Shown piece after piece: positions 51,628 through 59,876 of a DNA stretch of 64,000 nt; positions within the stretch are counted from its first letter, which is position 1, and every line of letters starts with the position of its first letter. Location: positions 62,001 to 126,000 of the forward strand of contig NZ_JBEYYO010000003.1 in the NCBI RefSeq assembly GCF_040645615.1. Direction: 5' to 3'. The notes beneath the pieces are model-generated. The model searched no databases. It had not been told where the DNA came from and saw only the letters and a program-made list of their open reading frames with translations. This stretch comes from Glycomyces sp040645615. Lineage in GTDB: Bacteria > Actinomycetota > Actinomycetes > Mycobacteriales > Micromonosporaceae. A program made the translations under genes and the position numbers.

Positions 51628-53513
51628 CGGCCGCCCTCCTTGTTCGGATCGTCGCCGAACGCCGAGGGCGGCGGCGGTGGCGGGGTCTGCGGGCGCTGCG
51701 TCTGCGGGCCCTGCGGGTTACCGGTGTGGCCGGGCGGGCCGTACGCCGAGGGCGGAGGCGAGGGCGGCGGGTACTGCGGCGGGCGGCCGGTGGTGTGCCC
51801 GGTGCCCGGGCCGGGCGGCGCGGACGTGGGCGGGGAGTACGGCGGCGCGGACGTGGGCGGCGGCGAGTACGGGGCCGTGGACTGGGAGGTCTGGCCGAGC
51901 ACGTCCTCCTCCATCGTCCCGGTGCCCGGGCCGGTCTGGAGATGCCCGGGGATGATCAGCTCGGTCGGCTGGTCGCCGCCGGGGATCGGGCCCGAGTCGG
52001 CCACTCCGGCGGCCTCGGCCTTCGCGGCCTCCTCGGCTGCGCGGCGCGCGGCCTGCTCGGCGAGGAACTCCGGCGGGGCCTCGGTCTTCATCAGGCCGAA
52101 CGAGGCCTGCCAGGGTTTGCGGGCGTCGTCGGAGACGCGCACGAGCAGCGCGATCAACAGCCACGAACCGACCAGCGAGGAGCCGCCCGCGGCCAGGAAC
52201 GTCGTGGTCTGGCCGGTCATCGGGATGAGCCCGGTGACGCCGCCGAACACCACGAACAGCTGGAACGCGACCAGGAAGCCCAGGCCCCCGGCCATGAGCG
52301 TCCCGAACAGGTCGCGCGACATCAGGCCGGTCTTGAACGCGCGCTGCACCAAGATCGCGTACAGCAGCAGGATGCCGAGGAGGCCGATGAGGCCGGTCTC
52401 CTCGCCGATCGCGGCGAGGATGAAGTCCGACTCGGAGGCGGGGATGCGGTTCGGGTTGCCCGCGCCGGGCCCGTTGCCGAGGATGCCGCCGGAGTTGATC
52501 GCGACGATGCCTTCGACGAGCTGCCGCGAGTCGTGCCCTTCGGTGTTGTCGAGGTACTTCCACGGGTCGAGCCAGATCGCCACGCGGGTCTGGAGGTGCG
52601 AGAAGAACGGGTAGATCGCCATGCACCCGCCGATGAACATGGTGAGGCCGATGATGATCCACGAGACCCGCCGCGTGGCCATGTACAGCATCGACAGGAA
52701 GATCGCGAACAGCAGCAGCGAGGTGCCCAGGTCGCGTTCCATGACGAGGATGACCAGGCTCGCGGCCCACACGATGACGATCGGGCCGAGGTCCTTCATG
52801 CGCGGCAGTTGCAGCCCGAGGAACTTCGGCCCCGCCACCGAGAGCATGTCCCGCTTGCGCACCAGGTACATCGCGAAGAAGATCAAGAGCATCAGCTTCG
52901 CGAACTCGCTGGGCTGGATCGAGAAGCCGCCGAGGCGGATCCAGTTCTTCGAGCCGCCCGAACCGGAGATCGAGTACGGCAGGAAGCCCGGGAGCGCGAC
53001 GAGCGCGATGCCCGCGAACAGCAGGATGTACCCGTAGCTGCGCAGGATCCGGTGGTTGCGCACCAGCGCGAGCAGCGCGGTGAGGGCCACGACCCCGGCG
53101 ATGTAGTACATGAGCTGGCGACCGCCCTGACCGGCGAAGATCCCCGCGTCGGCCGGGAGCGGCTCGGCGGTGAACGCGGTGCGGTCGATGCGCCTGATGT
53201 AGACGATGCCGATGCCGGTGAGGAACGCGGCGAGGGGGACCAGCAGCGGGTCGGCGTAGGGAGCGAGGAACTTCACCGCGCCCCACGCGCACATCGAGAC
53301 GATGAAGCACAGGATCGGCAGCCAGAACGTCACGTACGTGGTGGTGTCGGTGAGCGCCACGTCGATCGTGAGCTGGAAGAGGAAGACCGCGATCCCGGCC
53401 ATGACGAGCATCGTGAGCTCGAGGCCGATGCGCTTGGGCATCCCCGAGAGCGGCGTCAGCGGCGTCTCGCTCGGCGACGACGGCCGGGCGGTGGCCGATA
53501 TCGGCTGGGCCAT
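51624..53513 (-). CDS. rodA: SEDS glycosyltransferase RodA/FtsW
   Basis: 629 residues, ATG 53513 with GAGGGG. About twelve helices followed by a ~150-residue cytoplasmic tail. SEDS signatures: KNWIRLGGFSIQPSEFAKLMLL, MERDLGTSLLLFAIFLSM (catalytic Asp region), GNGPGAGNPNRIPASESDFILA and EETGLIG. It polymerises lipid II glycan strands with the adjacent PBP. The tail is rich in Pro/Ser (YSPPPTSAPPYSPP) and could be a kinase target or partner site (inference). Confidence 0.95.
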   Translation of the reverse strand: MAQPISATARPSSPSETPLTPLSGMPKRIGLELTMLVMAGIAVFLFQLTIDVALTDTTTYVTFWLPILCFIVSMCAWGAVKFLAPYADPLLVPLAAFLTGIGIVYIRRIDRTAFTAEPLPADAGIFAGQGGRQLMYYIAGVVALTALLALVRNHRILRSYGYILLFAGIALVALPGFLPYSISGSGGSKNWIRLGGFSIQPSEFAKLMLLIFFAMYLVRKRDMLSVAGPKFLGLQLPRMKDLGPIVIVWAASLVILVMERDLGTSLLLFAIFLSMLYMATRRVSWIIIGLTMFIGGCMAIYPFFSHLQTRVAIWLDPWKYLDNTEGHDSRQLVEGIVAINSGGILGNGPGAGNPNRIPASESDFILAAIGEETGLIGLLGILLLYAILVQRAFKTGLMSRDLFGTLMAGGLGFLVAFQLFVVFGGVTGLIPMTGQTTTFLAAGGSSLVGSWLLIALLVRVSDDARKPWQASFGLMKTEAPPEFLAEQAARRAAEEAAKAEAAGVADSGPIPGGDQPTELIIPGHLQTGPGTGTMEEDVLGQTSQSTAPYSPPPTSAPPYSPPTSAPPGPGTGHTTGRPPQYPPPSPPPSAYGPPGHTGNPQGPQTQRPQTPPPPPPSAFGDDPNKEGGR

Positions 53514-53641
53514 CGGTTCCCCTCAAGTCTCGGTTCGGGCTCGGTCGCCGTGGAGCGAGTTCACCTCGATTGCTTGCGCGCCTTCACGTTCGGTCTCGTC
53601 GCTTCCGGGCTGCGGACGCTGCGAGCCTACAGCGGAAGCGC

Positions 53642-54904
53642 TCAGTCGTCTCTACAGTCCTTCGAGGACGCCGGAACGGCCTGCTCGTCCCCCGTCTCGC
53701 ACAGCGGGTCGAGCCGCTCGTTCCCGGCGGCCGGGTCGACCAGGGAGGTGAGTTCGGCCTCGCCGTCCTCCAGGCCGTCGGTGGTGATGCCCTCTTTCAG
53801 CTCACTCTCGACGGCGTCGGTCGCGTCGCTGGCCGGGCGGTCGGTCTCGACTTCGAGCCACGCGGCCCGGTACCCGGCCACTTCAAAAGGGAGGCCTCGG
53901 TAGAGGCTGATGTTGCCCTCGTCGGAGACCCCTATGAAGTACTGCGTGCGGATCCACCACACGCCGCCCCCGGCGGCGAGGGCCAGCACGATCAGGCAGG
54001 CGAGGATCGTGCGCCACACCCGGCCCTTCTTGCGGGCCTTCGGCTGGGGGGCCTCCTCGGCGTCGGCCTGCTCCTCGTCGTCCTCCTCGGGCTCGTGCGA
54101 CACGGCCCGCAGGACGGCGGTGTCGGACTCGGCCAGGCGCGCGTCGGCGGCCGCCCCGCCGATGATCTGGCGCTGCTCCCCCGGGTCCTCGGCGACCACG
54201 TCGGCGATGAGGACGGTGACGTTGTCGGGCGCGCCCGCGTCCAGGGCCTGCTGGACGAGCGTCTCGGCGGCCTCCTGGGGGGTGGCCGCGGACTGGAGGG
54301 TGCGGGCGATGTCGGCGTCGGAGACGGGCCCGGAGAGCCCGTCGGAGCACAGGAGCACGCGGTCGCCGGGGACGCCCTTGATGGTCTGGAACGCCGGCTC
54401 GACCTCGGAGGCGCCCAGGGCGCGCAGCAGCAGGGAGCGCTGCGGGTGCCGCTCGGCCTCCTCGGCGGTGATCCGGCCCTCGTCGACGAGCATCTGCACG
54501 TACGTGTCGTCGACGGTGATCTGCTCGAAGCCGCCCTCGCGCATCCGGTAGGCGCGGGAGTCGCCGATGTGGACGAGGTTGAACCACTCGCCGTCGAACC
54601 ACAGGGCCGTGAGCGTGGTGCCCATGCCCTCCTTCTGGGGGTCCTCGGCCACGCAGCGGCGGATCGCGCGGTTGGCGTCGGCCACGGCGTCGGCGAGCTC
54701 GTCGACCACCGAGTCGGCGGGCGGGGGCACGTCCAGGCGCGCGATCGTGTTCACCACGATCGCCGAGGCCAGGTCACCGGCGGCCATGCCGCCCATGCCG
54801 TCGGCGACGGCGATGAAATGAGGCCCGGCGAACACCGAGTCCTGGTTCCCTTGCCTCACCACACCGCGGTCGGAGATCGCCGCGTATCGCAGGTGCAAAC
54901 TCAT
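53642..54904 (-). CDS. pstP: PP2C-type Ser/Thr phosphatase PstP
   Basis: 420 residues. PP2C domain ~1-240 with RGVVRQGNQDS, VADGMGGMAAGD, LVHIGDSRAYRMR, LLCSDGLSGPVSD and APDNVTVLIAD, covering the metal-binding Asp residues. A membrane helix (~305-325) and an extracytoplasmic tail ending LCETGDEQAVPASSKDCRDD. It removes phosphates put on by PknA/PknB, usually in the same operon. ATG 54904 has only a weak RBS. Confidence 0.95.
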   Translation of the reverse strand: MSLHLRYAAISDRGVVRQGNQDSVFAGPHFIAVADGMGGMAAGDLASAIVVNTIARLDVPPPADSVVDELADAVADANRAIRRCVAEDPQKEGMGTTLTALWFDGEWFNLVHIGDSRAYRMREGGFEQITVDDTYVQMLVDEGRITAEEAERHPQRSLLLRALGASEVEPAFQTIKGVPGDRVLLCSDGLSGPVSDADIARTLQSAATPQEAAETLVQQALDAGAPDNVTVLIADVVAEDPGEQRQIIGGAAADARLAESDTAVLRAVSHEPEEDDEEQADAEEAPQPKARKKGRVWRTILACLIVLALAAGGGVWWIRTQYFIGVSDEGNISLYRGLPFEVAGYRAAWLEVETDRPASDATDAVESELKEGITTDGLEDGEAELTSLVDPAAGNERLDPLCETGDEQAVPASSKDCRDD

Positions 54905-54975
54905 GTATCAACCGCCGTAGCGCGGGGCACACCCGCTATCGAATGCCGACATCGCCGTCTCCCGTTCCGAGCGTT

Positions 54976-55452
54976 TCAGGGACGCAGCTCGAAGGAGGAA
55001 CGCCCGATCCGGATGGGCACTCCGAGCGGGACCGGCGTGGGTCTGGTGACTCTAGCGCGCCCCAGGTAGGTGCCGTTCGTGGAGCCCGTGTCCTCGACCA
55101 TCCACTGGCCGTCGACCGGGAGGACGCGGGCGTGGCGGTTCGAGGCGAAGTCGTCGCGGATGACGATCGTCGAATCGGGGGCGCGGCCGATCGAGATCGG
55201 CTGGCCCGAGAGCACGAACCGGCGTCCGGCCAGTTCACCGGTGGTGACCACCAGCCACTGGGCGGTCTCGGCGGCCTGGGACCGGCGAGGCGCCGAAGGC
55301 GCGGCGGGCGCCGACCCGCCGCCGGGGCCCGCGGTGGCCGGACGACGCTGGGCGAACAGGTCCTTGGTGATCGTCCGGGCGGCGGCGTACACGAACAGCC
55401 ACAGCAGCACGAGGAACCCGAACCGGGCGACGGTCTGGACTATCTCATGCAT
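54976..55452 (-). CDS. fhaB: FHA-domain protein FhaB
   Basis: 158 residues from ATG 55452 (RBS GGGGAG). One N-terminal helix (VARFGFLVLLWLFVYAAART), a flexible Pro/Ala linker and a C-terminal FHA domain: ISIGRAPDSTIVIRDD, SNRHARV, DTGSTNGTYL. FHA binds phosphothreonine, so the protein reads kinase output at the membrane; in relatives FhaB joins PknA/PknB and SEDS/PBP proteins. The longer frame upstream is basic and rejected. Confidence 0.93.
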   Translation of the reverse strand: MHEIVQTVARFGFLVLLWLFVYAAARTITKDLFAQRRPATAGPGGGSAPAAPSAPRRSQAAETAQWLVVTTGELAGRRFVLSGQPISIGRAPDSTIVIRDDFASNRHARVLPVDGQWMVEDTGSTNGTYLGRARVTRPTPVPLGVPIRIGRSSFELRP

Positions 55453-55820
55453 TCGGCGCTCCCCAGCGGATGAACGTTCGGTCCTGGACACGGTAGCCCA
55501 CGAGCGCGCGCCCGAACCGGAGAGCCGACCGAACCAGCCGGTCATCCCACCGCTACCGGCCTGCGCCGCAGGGCTTCTCAACCGGTTCGGGCTATGAGGA
55601 CCGAGGCGAGGCCCGTTGCGCGGCAACGACGCCGCAGAGCCACCGCCGCAGCGCGCCCCGACACCCCGCACGCGGCGACACCGCCGCCGAAACCGGCTGT
55701 GAGCCGAGCACGCGCCCGCGATCCGAGGTCGCGGTCATCACGCCCGCCGCCCTCGCCGAACCCCGCCGGGCACGACGCCGCCCCGGCCCGACGGGCCGGG
55801 GCGTGGCGGTGCGTGTGCGG
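55453..55820. other. 368-bp gap between fhaB and fhaA
   Basis: Holds the fhaB promoter region (boxes not identified) and, at 55779-55803, a strong GC hairpin CGCCCCGGCCC/GGGCCGGGGCG 18 bases past the fhaA stop. No coding pattern; the small plus-strand frame is Arg/Pro-rich without an RBS. So fhaA and fhaB are probably separate transcripts here. Confidence 0.6.
55779..55803 (-). terminator. Terminator of fhaA
   Basis: Nearly perfect GC hairpin with arms CGCCCCGGCC and GGCCGGGGCG around a short CGACG loop, downstream of the fhaA stop at 55821. Confidence 0.75.
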
Positions 55821-56534
55821 CTAGCCCGCTTGCAGGGTCAGGGAGGTCGTGCCGATCTGGATCACGTCGCCGGGCTGCATGGAGACGGTGGCGATGCGCT
55901 GGCCGTTGACGAGCGTGCCGTTGGTCGAGCCCAGGTCGGTCACCGAGACCTGGCGGCCGTCGAAGTCGATGCGCACGTGGCGGCGGGAGATGCCCACGTC
56001 GGGCAGGCGGATCTGGGCCTGCTCGCCACGGCCGATCACGGTCGCGCCGTGCGCCACGGTGAACTGGCGGCCGTCGGCGGCCACGAGCACCGGGCCGGTC
56101 GGGGCCTGCTGCTGGGCGGGGCCGTAGCCGCCGCCGGAGACCGGCTGGTCCATACCCTCGTTCAAGGCCGCGACCTCGGCCGTGACGCGGAACATGCCCG
56201 TGTCCAGGCCCTCGCCGCGCTCGATCTCGACGATCACGTCGCCGTAGACGGTCCAGCCGTTCTCACCGATGAACTCGGCCTGCGACTGCGCGAGCTCCTG
56301 CGCCAGCGCGGCCGCGTAGGGCGCGAGCCGGTCGTGGTCGGGCGGGGAGAGGTCGATGACGTACCGGTTGGGCACGAGCACGCGACCGCCGGCGAGGACC
56401 GCCTTGTGGGTCTCGGCCTCGCGCTGCATCGCGCTGGCGATCTCGACCGGGTGCACAACGCCCTTGAACATCTTGTTGAAGGTGCCTTCGAACAGGCCCT
56501 CCAGTTGTTTTTCCAAGCGTTGCAGAACACTCAC
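55821..56534 (-). CDS. fhaA: FHA-domain protein FhaA (DUF3662 plus FHA)
   Basis: 237 residues from GTG 56534 with GGAGGAG upstream. The N-terminal ~115 residues are the FhaA domain (LQRLEKQLEGLFEGTFNKMFKG, VHPVEIASAMQREAE, RYVIDLSPPDHDRL); the C-terminal ~85 are FHA (TVIGRGEQAQIRLPD, SRRHVRIDF, LGSTNGTLVNG). Mycobacterial FhaA has about 527 residues; here the long disordered middle is reduced to a short Gly/Gln linker. It binds phosphoproteins such as MviN in relatives. Confidence 0.93.
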   Translation of the reverse strand: MSVLQRLEKQLEGLFEGTFNKMFKGVVHPVEIASAMQREAETHKAVLAGGRVLVPNRYVIDLSPPDHDRLAPYAAALAQELAQSQAEFIGENGWTVYGDVIVEIERGEGLDTGMFRVTAEVAALNEGMDQPVSGGGYGPAQQQAPTGPVLVAADGRQFTVAHGATVIGRGEQAQIRLPDVGISRRHVRIDFDGRQVSVTDLGSTNGTLVNGQRIATVSMQPGDVIQIGTTSLTLQAG

Positions 56535-56761
56535 CGGTTCTCCTCCTCGTCTGACGTCAACCCAACGGTGACGCATCCCTGAATAGCCGCGTCGACCTCC
56601 GATGGTATCGGCTGGTTTCACGCGGCGGCGAGGGGTTGAGACGCAACCCTTCCGAGAGTCCGTTTCATATCGTCTGATCGGGTGAGTGCCGTGTCGGCTG
56701 GTGGTACCGAATGCCGGGACACCCAGGCAGGGGCGGGTGGCGGGGCGGGGCGAAGGCGCGT

Positions 56762-57112
56762 ATGGTGACGCGGGTGACAGATCGCGACTTCAGCTCATTC
56801 GTCCGGGACGTGCGCAAACGCGCGCACGTCTCGTTCCGCGAGCTCTCCGACTCCGCCGGAGTCTCCAACCCCTACCTCCAGGGCGAGCGCGGCGTCCGCC
56901 GACCGAGCGGCGCGGTCCTGCGCCAGCTGGCGCTGGCGCTGCGGATGACCACCCCGATCATGTACCTGCGCGCGGGGATGACGCCCGAGAACGGTTCGGC
57001 GACGCCCCTGGCGATCGCCACCGACCGCGAGCTCACCGCGAAGCAGAAGCAGACGCTCGCCGAGATGTACGACGCCTTCGTCGACCAGAACGAGCGCAGC
57101 TCCCTCAAGTAG
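56762..57112 (+). CDS. Small XRE-family helix-turn-helix regulator
   Basis: 116 residues from ATG 56762, after GAAGG. HTH ~10-65: VRDVRKRAHVSFRELSDSAG and VSNPYLQGERGVRRPSGAVLRQLALAL, the usual five-helix XRE fold with the recognition helix at SNPYLQGERG. The rest is a short helical tail. Divergent from fhaA, 227 bp away, and followed by a 20-bp palindrome at 57131 that could be its own site (inference). Confidence 0.8.
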   Translation: MVTRVTDRDFSSFVRDVRKRAHVSFRELSDSAGVSNPYLQGERGVRRPSGAVLRQLALALRMTTPIMYLRAGMTPENGSATPLAIATDRELTAKQKQTLAEMYDAFVDQNERSSLK

Positions 57113-57130
57113 CCACCACTCCAGTCGATC

Positions 57131-57150
57131 CTATAGGATATATCCTATAG
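57131..57150. promoter_or_regulatory. Perfect 20-bp AT-rich palindrome
   Basis: CTATAGGATATATCCTATAG equals its own reverse complement, 18 bp after the XRE gene stop. It shares TATCCTATA with the inverted repeat at 11485-11510. In such GC-rich DNA this is very unlikely by chance and looks like a dimeric protein site. Confidence 0.65.
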
Positions 57151-57163
57151 CGATAACAGTCGT

Positions 57164-57194
57164 CGACCCGGGCGCCGGTGGGGCACCCGGGTCG
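57164..57194 (+). terminator. Hairpin after the XRE gene
   Basis: CGACCCGGG (57164-57172), 13-base loop, CCCGGGTCG (57186-57194). Likely ends transcription of the XRE gene. Confidence 0.6.
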
Positions 57195-57270
57195 TTCGCA
57201 TTCCAGAACTCGCACGTCGAGCGCTGCGGGCGGACCGGCGAAACGCCTCGGCCCAGCCGGGCGGACCGGT

Positions 57271-57477
57271 GGTGGCGCGAACGCCCCGGCCCGAGCCCGC
57301 GCTCCGCGCCGCAACCCGGCGGGTCAGTAACGCGAACGCCTCGACCCGCGCCGCCGCCGGTCCGGCGGCGATCGGTGGCGCGAACGCCTCCGGCCCGAAC
57401 CCGTGCTCCGCGCCGCAACCCGGCGGCTCAGCAACCCGAACGCCTAGCCCGCGCCGCCGCCAGTCCGGCGGCGACGC
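57271..57477. repeat. 103-bp tandem direct repeat, two copies
   Basis: GGTGGCGCGAACGCC begins at 57271 and again at 57374, and the following ~100 bp are about 90% alike by eye. Each copy contains CAACCCGGCGG and a hairpin of the form GCCGCCGCCGG/CCGGCGGCG. Partial copies flank it on both sides (GCGAAACGCC near 57237, GACGCGAACGCC near 57473). Confidence 0.8.
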
Positions 57478-57484
57478 GAACGCC

Positions 57485-58537
57485 TTAAGCCATGAACTCG
57501 CGCAGTGCGTCGAGTACCGCGTCGTTCTCCTCGGGCAGACCGATGGTCACCCTCACGCCGTCGCCCGCGAAAGGCCGCACCAGGATGCCCCGCGCCTCGC
57601 AGTGCGCGGCGAAGGCCAAGGCCTTGTCCCCCAGCGGGAGCCAGAAGAAGTTCGCCTGCGAGTCCGGCACCTGGGGCACGTATTCCCTTGCGGCCGTGAG
57701 GATTCGCTTGCGTTCGGAGATCACCAGGTCGACGCGGCGGCGCATCTCGCCGTCCGCTTCGAGCGCCGCCAACGCGGCGGCCTGGGCGGGCGCGTTGACC
57801 GCGAAGGGGATCACGCAGCGGCGCACCGCGTCGGCGACGTCGGGCTGCGCGACCATGTAGCCCACGCGCAGCGCCGCGAGGCCCCACGCTTTGGAGAAGG
57901 TCCGGAAGACCACGGCGTTGGGCCGGTCGGCGTAGCGCTCGACCGCGTCCGGGCAGTCCGGGTCGGTCACGAACTCGCGGTAGGCCTCGTCGATGACCAC
58001 CAGCACCGATTCGGGTACGGCGTCGAAGAGCCGGTCGAGTTCGGCGGCGGTGACTGCGGGACCGGTGGGGTTGTTCGGGGTGCACACGAGCACCGCTCGG
58101 GTGTCGGGGCCGATCGCGGCGATCATCGCGTCGATGTCGTGGCGGTGGTCGGCGGTGTTGGGGACGTGGACGCTTCGGAGCCCGGCCACGGTCGCGGTGA
58201 TCGGGTAGGCCTCGAACGAGCGCCAGGAGTAGACGATCTCGCCGCCGGAGCCGCCGACGGCTTGCATGAGGTGCCCGATGAGGGCCACCGAGCCGGTGCC
58301 GGTGACGACCCGCTCGGCGTCGACGCCGAGGCGGGCCGCGAGCGCGTCGCGCAGGGCGACGACCGCGAGGTCGGGGTAGAGGTGGACGTGCTGTGCCGCC
58401 GAGGCGATGGCCTCGGTGACGCCCGGCAGGGGTCCGTATGGGACCTCGTTGCTGGAGAGCTTGACGGCGTCGGGCACTGCCTTGCCGGGGACGTACAGCG
58501 GGATCGACCGCAGTTCGTCGCGGAGCGGCTTGGTCAT
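57485..58537 (-). CDS. pat: Aromatic / histidinol-phosphate-type aminotransferase (Pat/HisC family)
   Basis: 350-residue PLP-dependent class I/II aminotransferase. LSSNEVPYGPLPGVTEAI near the start, CTPNNPTG (~152-159), DEAYREF and the PLP Lys216 in FRTFSKAWGLAALRVGY. The SNEVPYGPLP form is typical of Pat enzymes, which make phenylalanine and tyrosine, as opposed to HisC, so Pat is favoured; histidinol phosphate cannot be excluded. ATG overlaps the stop of the RDD-protein gene (ATGA), so the two are coupled. Confidence 0.87.
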   Translation of the reverse strand: MTKPLRDELRSIPLYVPGKAVPDAVKLSSNEVPYGPLPGVTEAIASAAQHVHLYPDLAVVALRDALAARLGVDAERVVTGTGSVALIGHLMQAVGGSGGEIVYSWRSFEAYPITATVAGLRSVHVPNTADHRHDIDAMIAAIGPDTRAVLVCTPNNPTGPAVTAAELDRLFDAVPESVLVVIDEAYREFVTDPDCPDAVERYADRPNAVVFRTFSKAWGLAALRVGYMVAQPDVADAVRRCVIPFAVNAPAQAAALAALEADGEMRRRVDLVISERKRILTAAREYVPQVPDSQANFFWLPLGDKALAFAAHCEARGILVRPFAGDGVRVTIGLPEENDAVLDALREFMA

Positions 58538-59403
58538 GAGGGCTCCTTATCGGAATGCTCCTGCGCAGTGCCGGCCTCGACGACGGCCGTGCCGGGGGCT
58601 TTGTCGTGCAGGCACTGGCGGAACGGTTGGTCTCGGGTGCACCATATCCCGTCCAGGACCCACAGGATCGCGCCGAAGGGGAAGCAGATCAGCGGCAGCG
58701 CGGCGTAGGACCAGCGCAGCAGCAGCCGGCCCCAGCCGAGTTTCACCGGCGCGAGCGAGACGACCTTGATGCCCATGAGGCGCTTGCCGAGGGTCTGGCC
58801 GGTGTTGAGGGTCGCGGGGACCTCGTAGGCGAACCACAGGCCCATCGCGATGAGCAGGATGACCCACCACTGGTCGGAGGCGCGGGCGGGCATCTGCACG
58901 TCGTTGGGGTCGTCGGCCGCCGCCGCTTCGAGCACGTAAGGCCACACGGTCTGCATGAACTGGTAGATGAAGTAGCCGTTGACGACGGCGTTGAGCACCA
59001 GGAGGGCCACGGTGTCGACGAGGCGGGCCACGAAGCGCTGCCCGGGGTGGGCGAGCACGCGGCCGCCGAGGATGCGGCCCACGTCGGTGCGGGAGATCCA
59101 TCCGACGGTCGCGCCGAGGGATCTGATGGGGACGGTGTCGGGCGGCTGCACCGCGCCGCGGGTGCGCTGGATGATGCGCGGGGGCGGGCCGGGGCCGTAG
59201 CGGCGGTCGGGCGGCAGCGATCCCGGCGGTAGCTCCTCAGTGGACGTCGGGAGGGGTTCCGGTTCGGGGTCGACCGGTTCGGGGTCGGCGGGGGGCTCGG
59301 CGTCGGCGGGGACGGGCTTGCCCACCCAGGCGCCGCCGTCCCAGTAGCGTTGCGTGGCCGGGTCGGCGGGGTCGGTGTACCAACCGGGTTCGATCGTGGT
59401 CAT
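58534..59403 (-). CDS. RDD-family membrane protein with DUF2510 N-terminus
   Basis: 289 residues. N-terminal PGWYTDPADPATQRYWDGGAW is a DUF2510 motif, then a Pro/Glu linker and an RDD domain: HPGQRFVARLVDTVALLVL, NTGQTLGKRLMGIKVV, RWSYAALPLICFPFGA and LHDKAPGTAVV. Four or so helices. RDD proteins are poorly defined; some affect Na+/H+ exchange or envelope processes. Co-transcribed with the aminotransferase gene. Confidence 0.85.
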   Translation of the reverse strand: MTTIEPGWYTDPADPATQRYWDGGAWVGKPVPADAEPPADPEPVDPEPEPLPTSTEELPPGSLPPDRRYGPGPPPRIIQRTRGAVQPPDTVPIRSLGATVGWISRTDVGRILGGRVLAHPGQRFVARLVDTVALLVLNAVVNGYFIYQFMQTVWPYVLEAAAADDPNDVQMPARASDQWWVILLIAMGLWFAYEVPATLNTGQTLGKRLMGIKVVSLAPVKLGWGRLLLRWSYAALPLICFPFGAILWVLDGIWCTRDQPFRQCLHDKAPGTAVVEAGTAQEHSDKEPS

Positions 59404-59876
59404 CGTGGCCCATTGTTGCAGCCGCGGCCGGGCGTTCCCAGTCAGTTCGGCCACAGGGGGTCCAGGGCCCGGCGGCGGGCAACGATACGGCCCAGTCGGT
59501 TGACTGCCTCGACTGGGCCGTTCGCAACGAACTGCACTTCCGACCGAGTTACCAAGCGTGAAGTCTTTTTCAGCGGTGTCCTGCTCCTAGGTGCGGGACC
59601 CGCAGTGCCTCCCGACGGCTCAGGTCGCACGTGGGTGCTCGGCGGCTGTGCGTGAATCCTTCGGGTCTGCGAGGTACGTGTCCTCGGGAAGTCCTTCCGG
59701 ATCCGTAACTCATTTCTACTCGTCTACTGACGGGTAGTAAACCCCTATCCGCAAAAAATCCGAGCAGAGTTCTCGAATGGGTGACTTCCGGCGTCGGCGC
59801 GTGACGCCTGGTTCCCCTGATTCGCAGCGAGGCCAGCGGGGTTTGGACTACCTTGCGGGTCATCGAGGAGGACGCC
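59404..59876. other. 473-bp divergent non-coding region
   Basis: Between RDD and DUF4190 genes. Contains a 10-bp-stem hairpin CGGCCCAGTC (59488-59497)/GACTGGGCCG (59511-59520) and an AT-richer segment with an imperfect inverted repeat CTACTCGTC (59716-59724)/GACGGGTAG (59729-59737) followed by TAAACCCCTATCC and an A6 run. No convincing gene and no riboswitch consensus I could confirm. Confidence 0.6.

Larger units (their letters stand above)
57113..57484. other. 372-bp non-coding, repeat-rich stretch
   Basis: Contains in order a 20-bp palindrome (57131-57150), a hairpin (57164-57194) and a GC-rich region of imperfect repeats of GCGAACGCC type, most strikingly a 103-bp tandem duplication (57271-57477). 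No plausible gene. Lies between convergent genes. Confidence 0.75.

Noticed and set aside
57485..58537. Naming the aminotransferase HisC
   Set aside because: No histidine genes nearby and the SNEVPYGPLP motif favours the Pat group; left as Pat/HisC family.
59590..59700. Possible c-di-AMP or other riboswitch (GTGAATCC-like string)
   Set aside because: Only a short string matches; the remaining conserved elements and pairing could not be found. A covariance-model search would decide.
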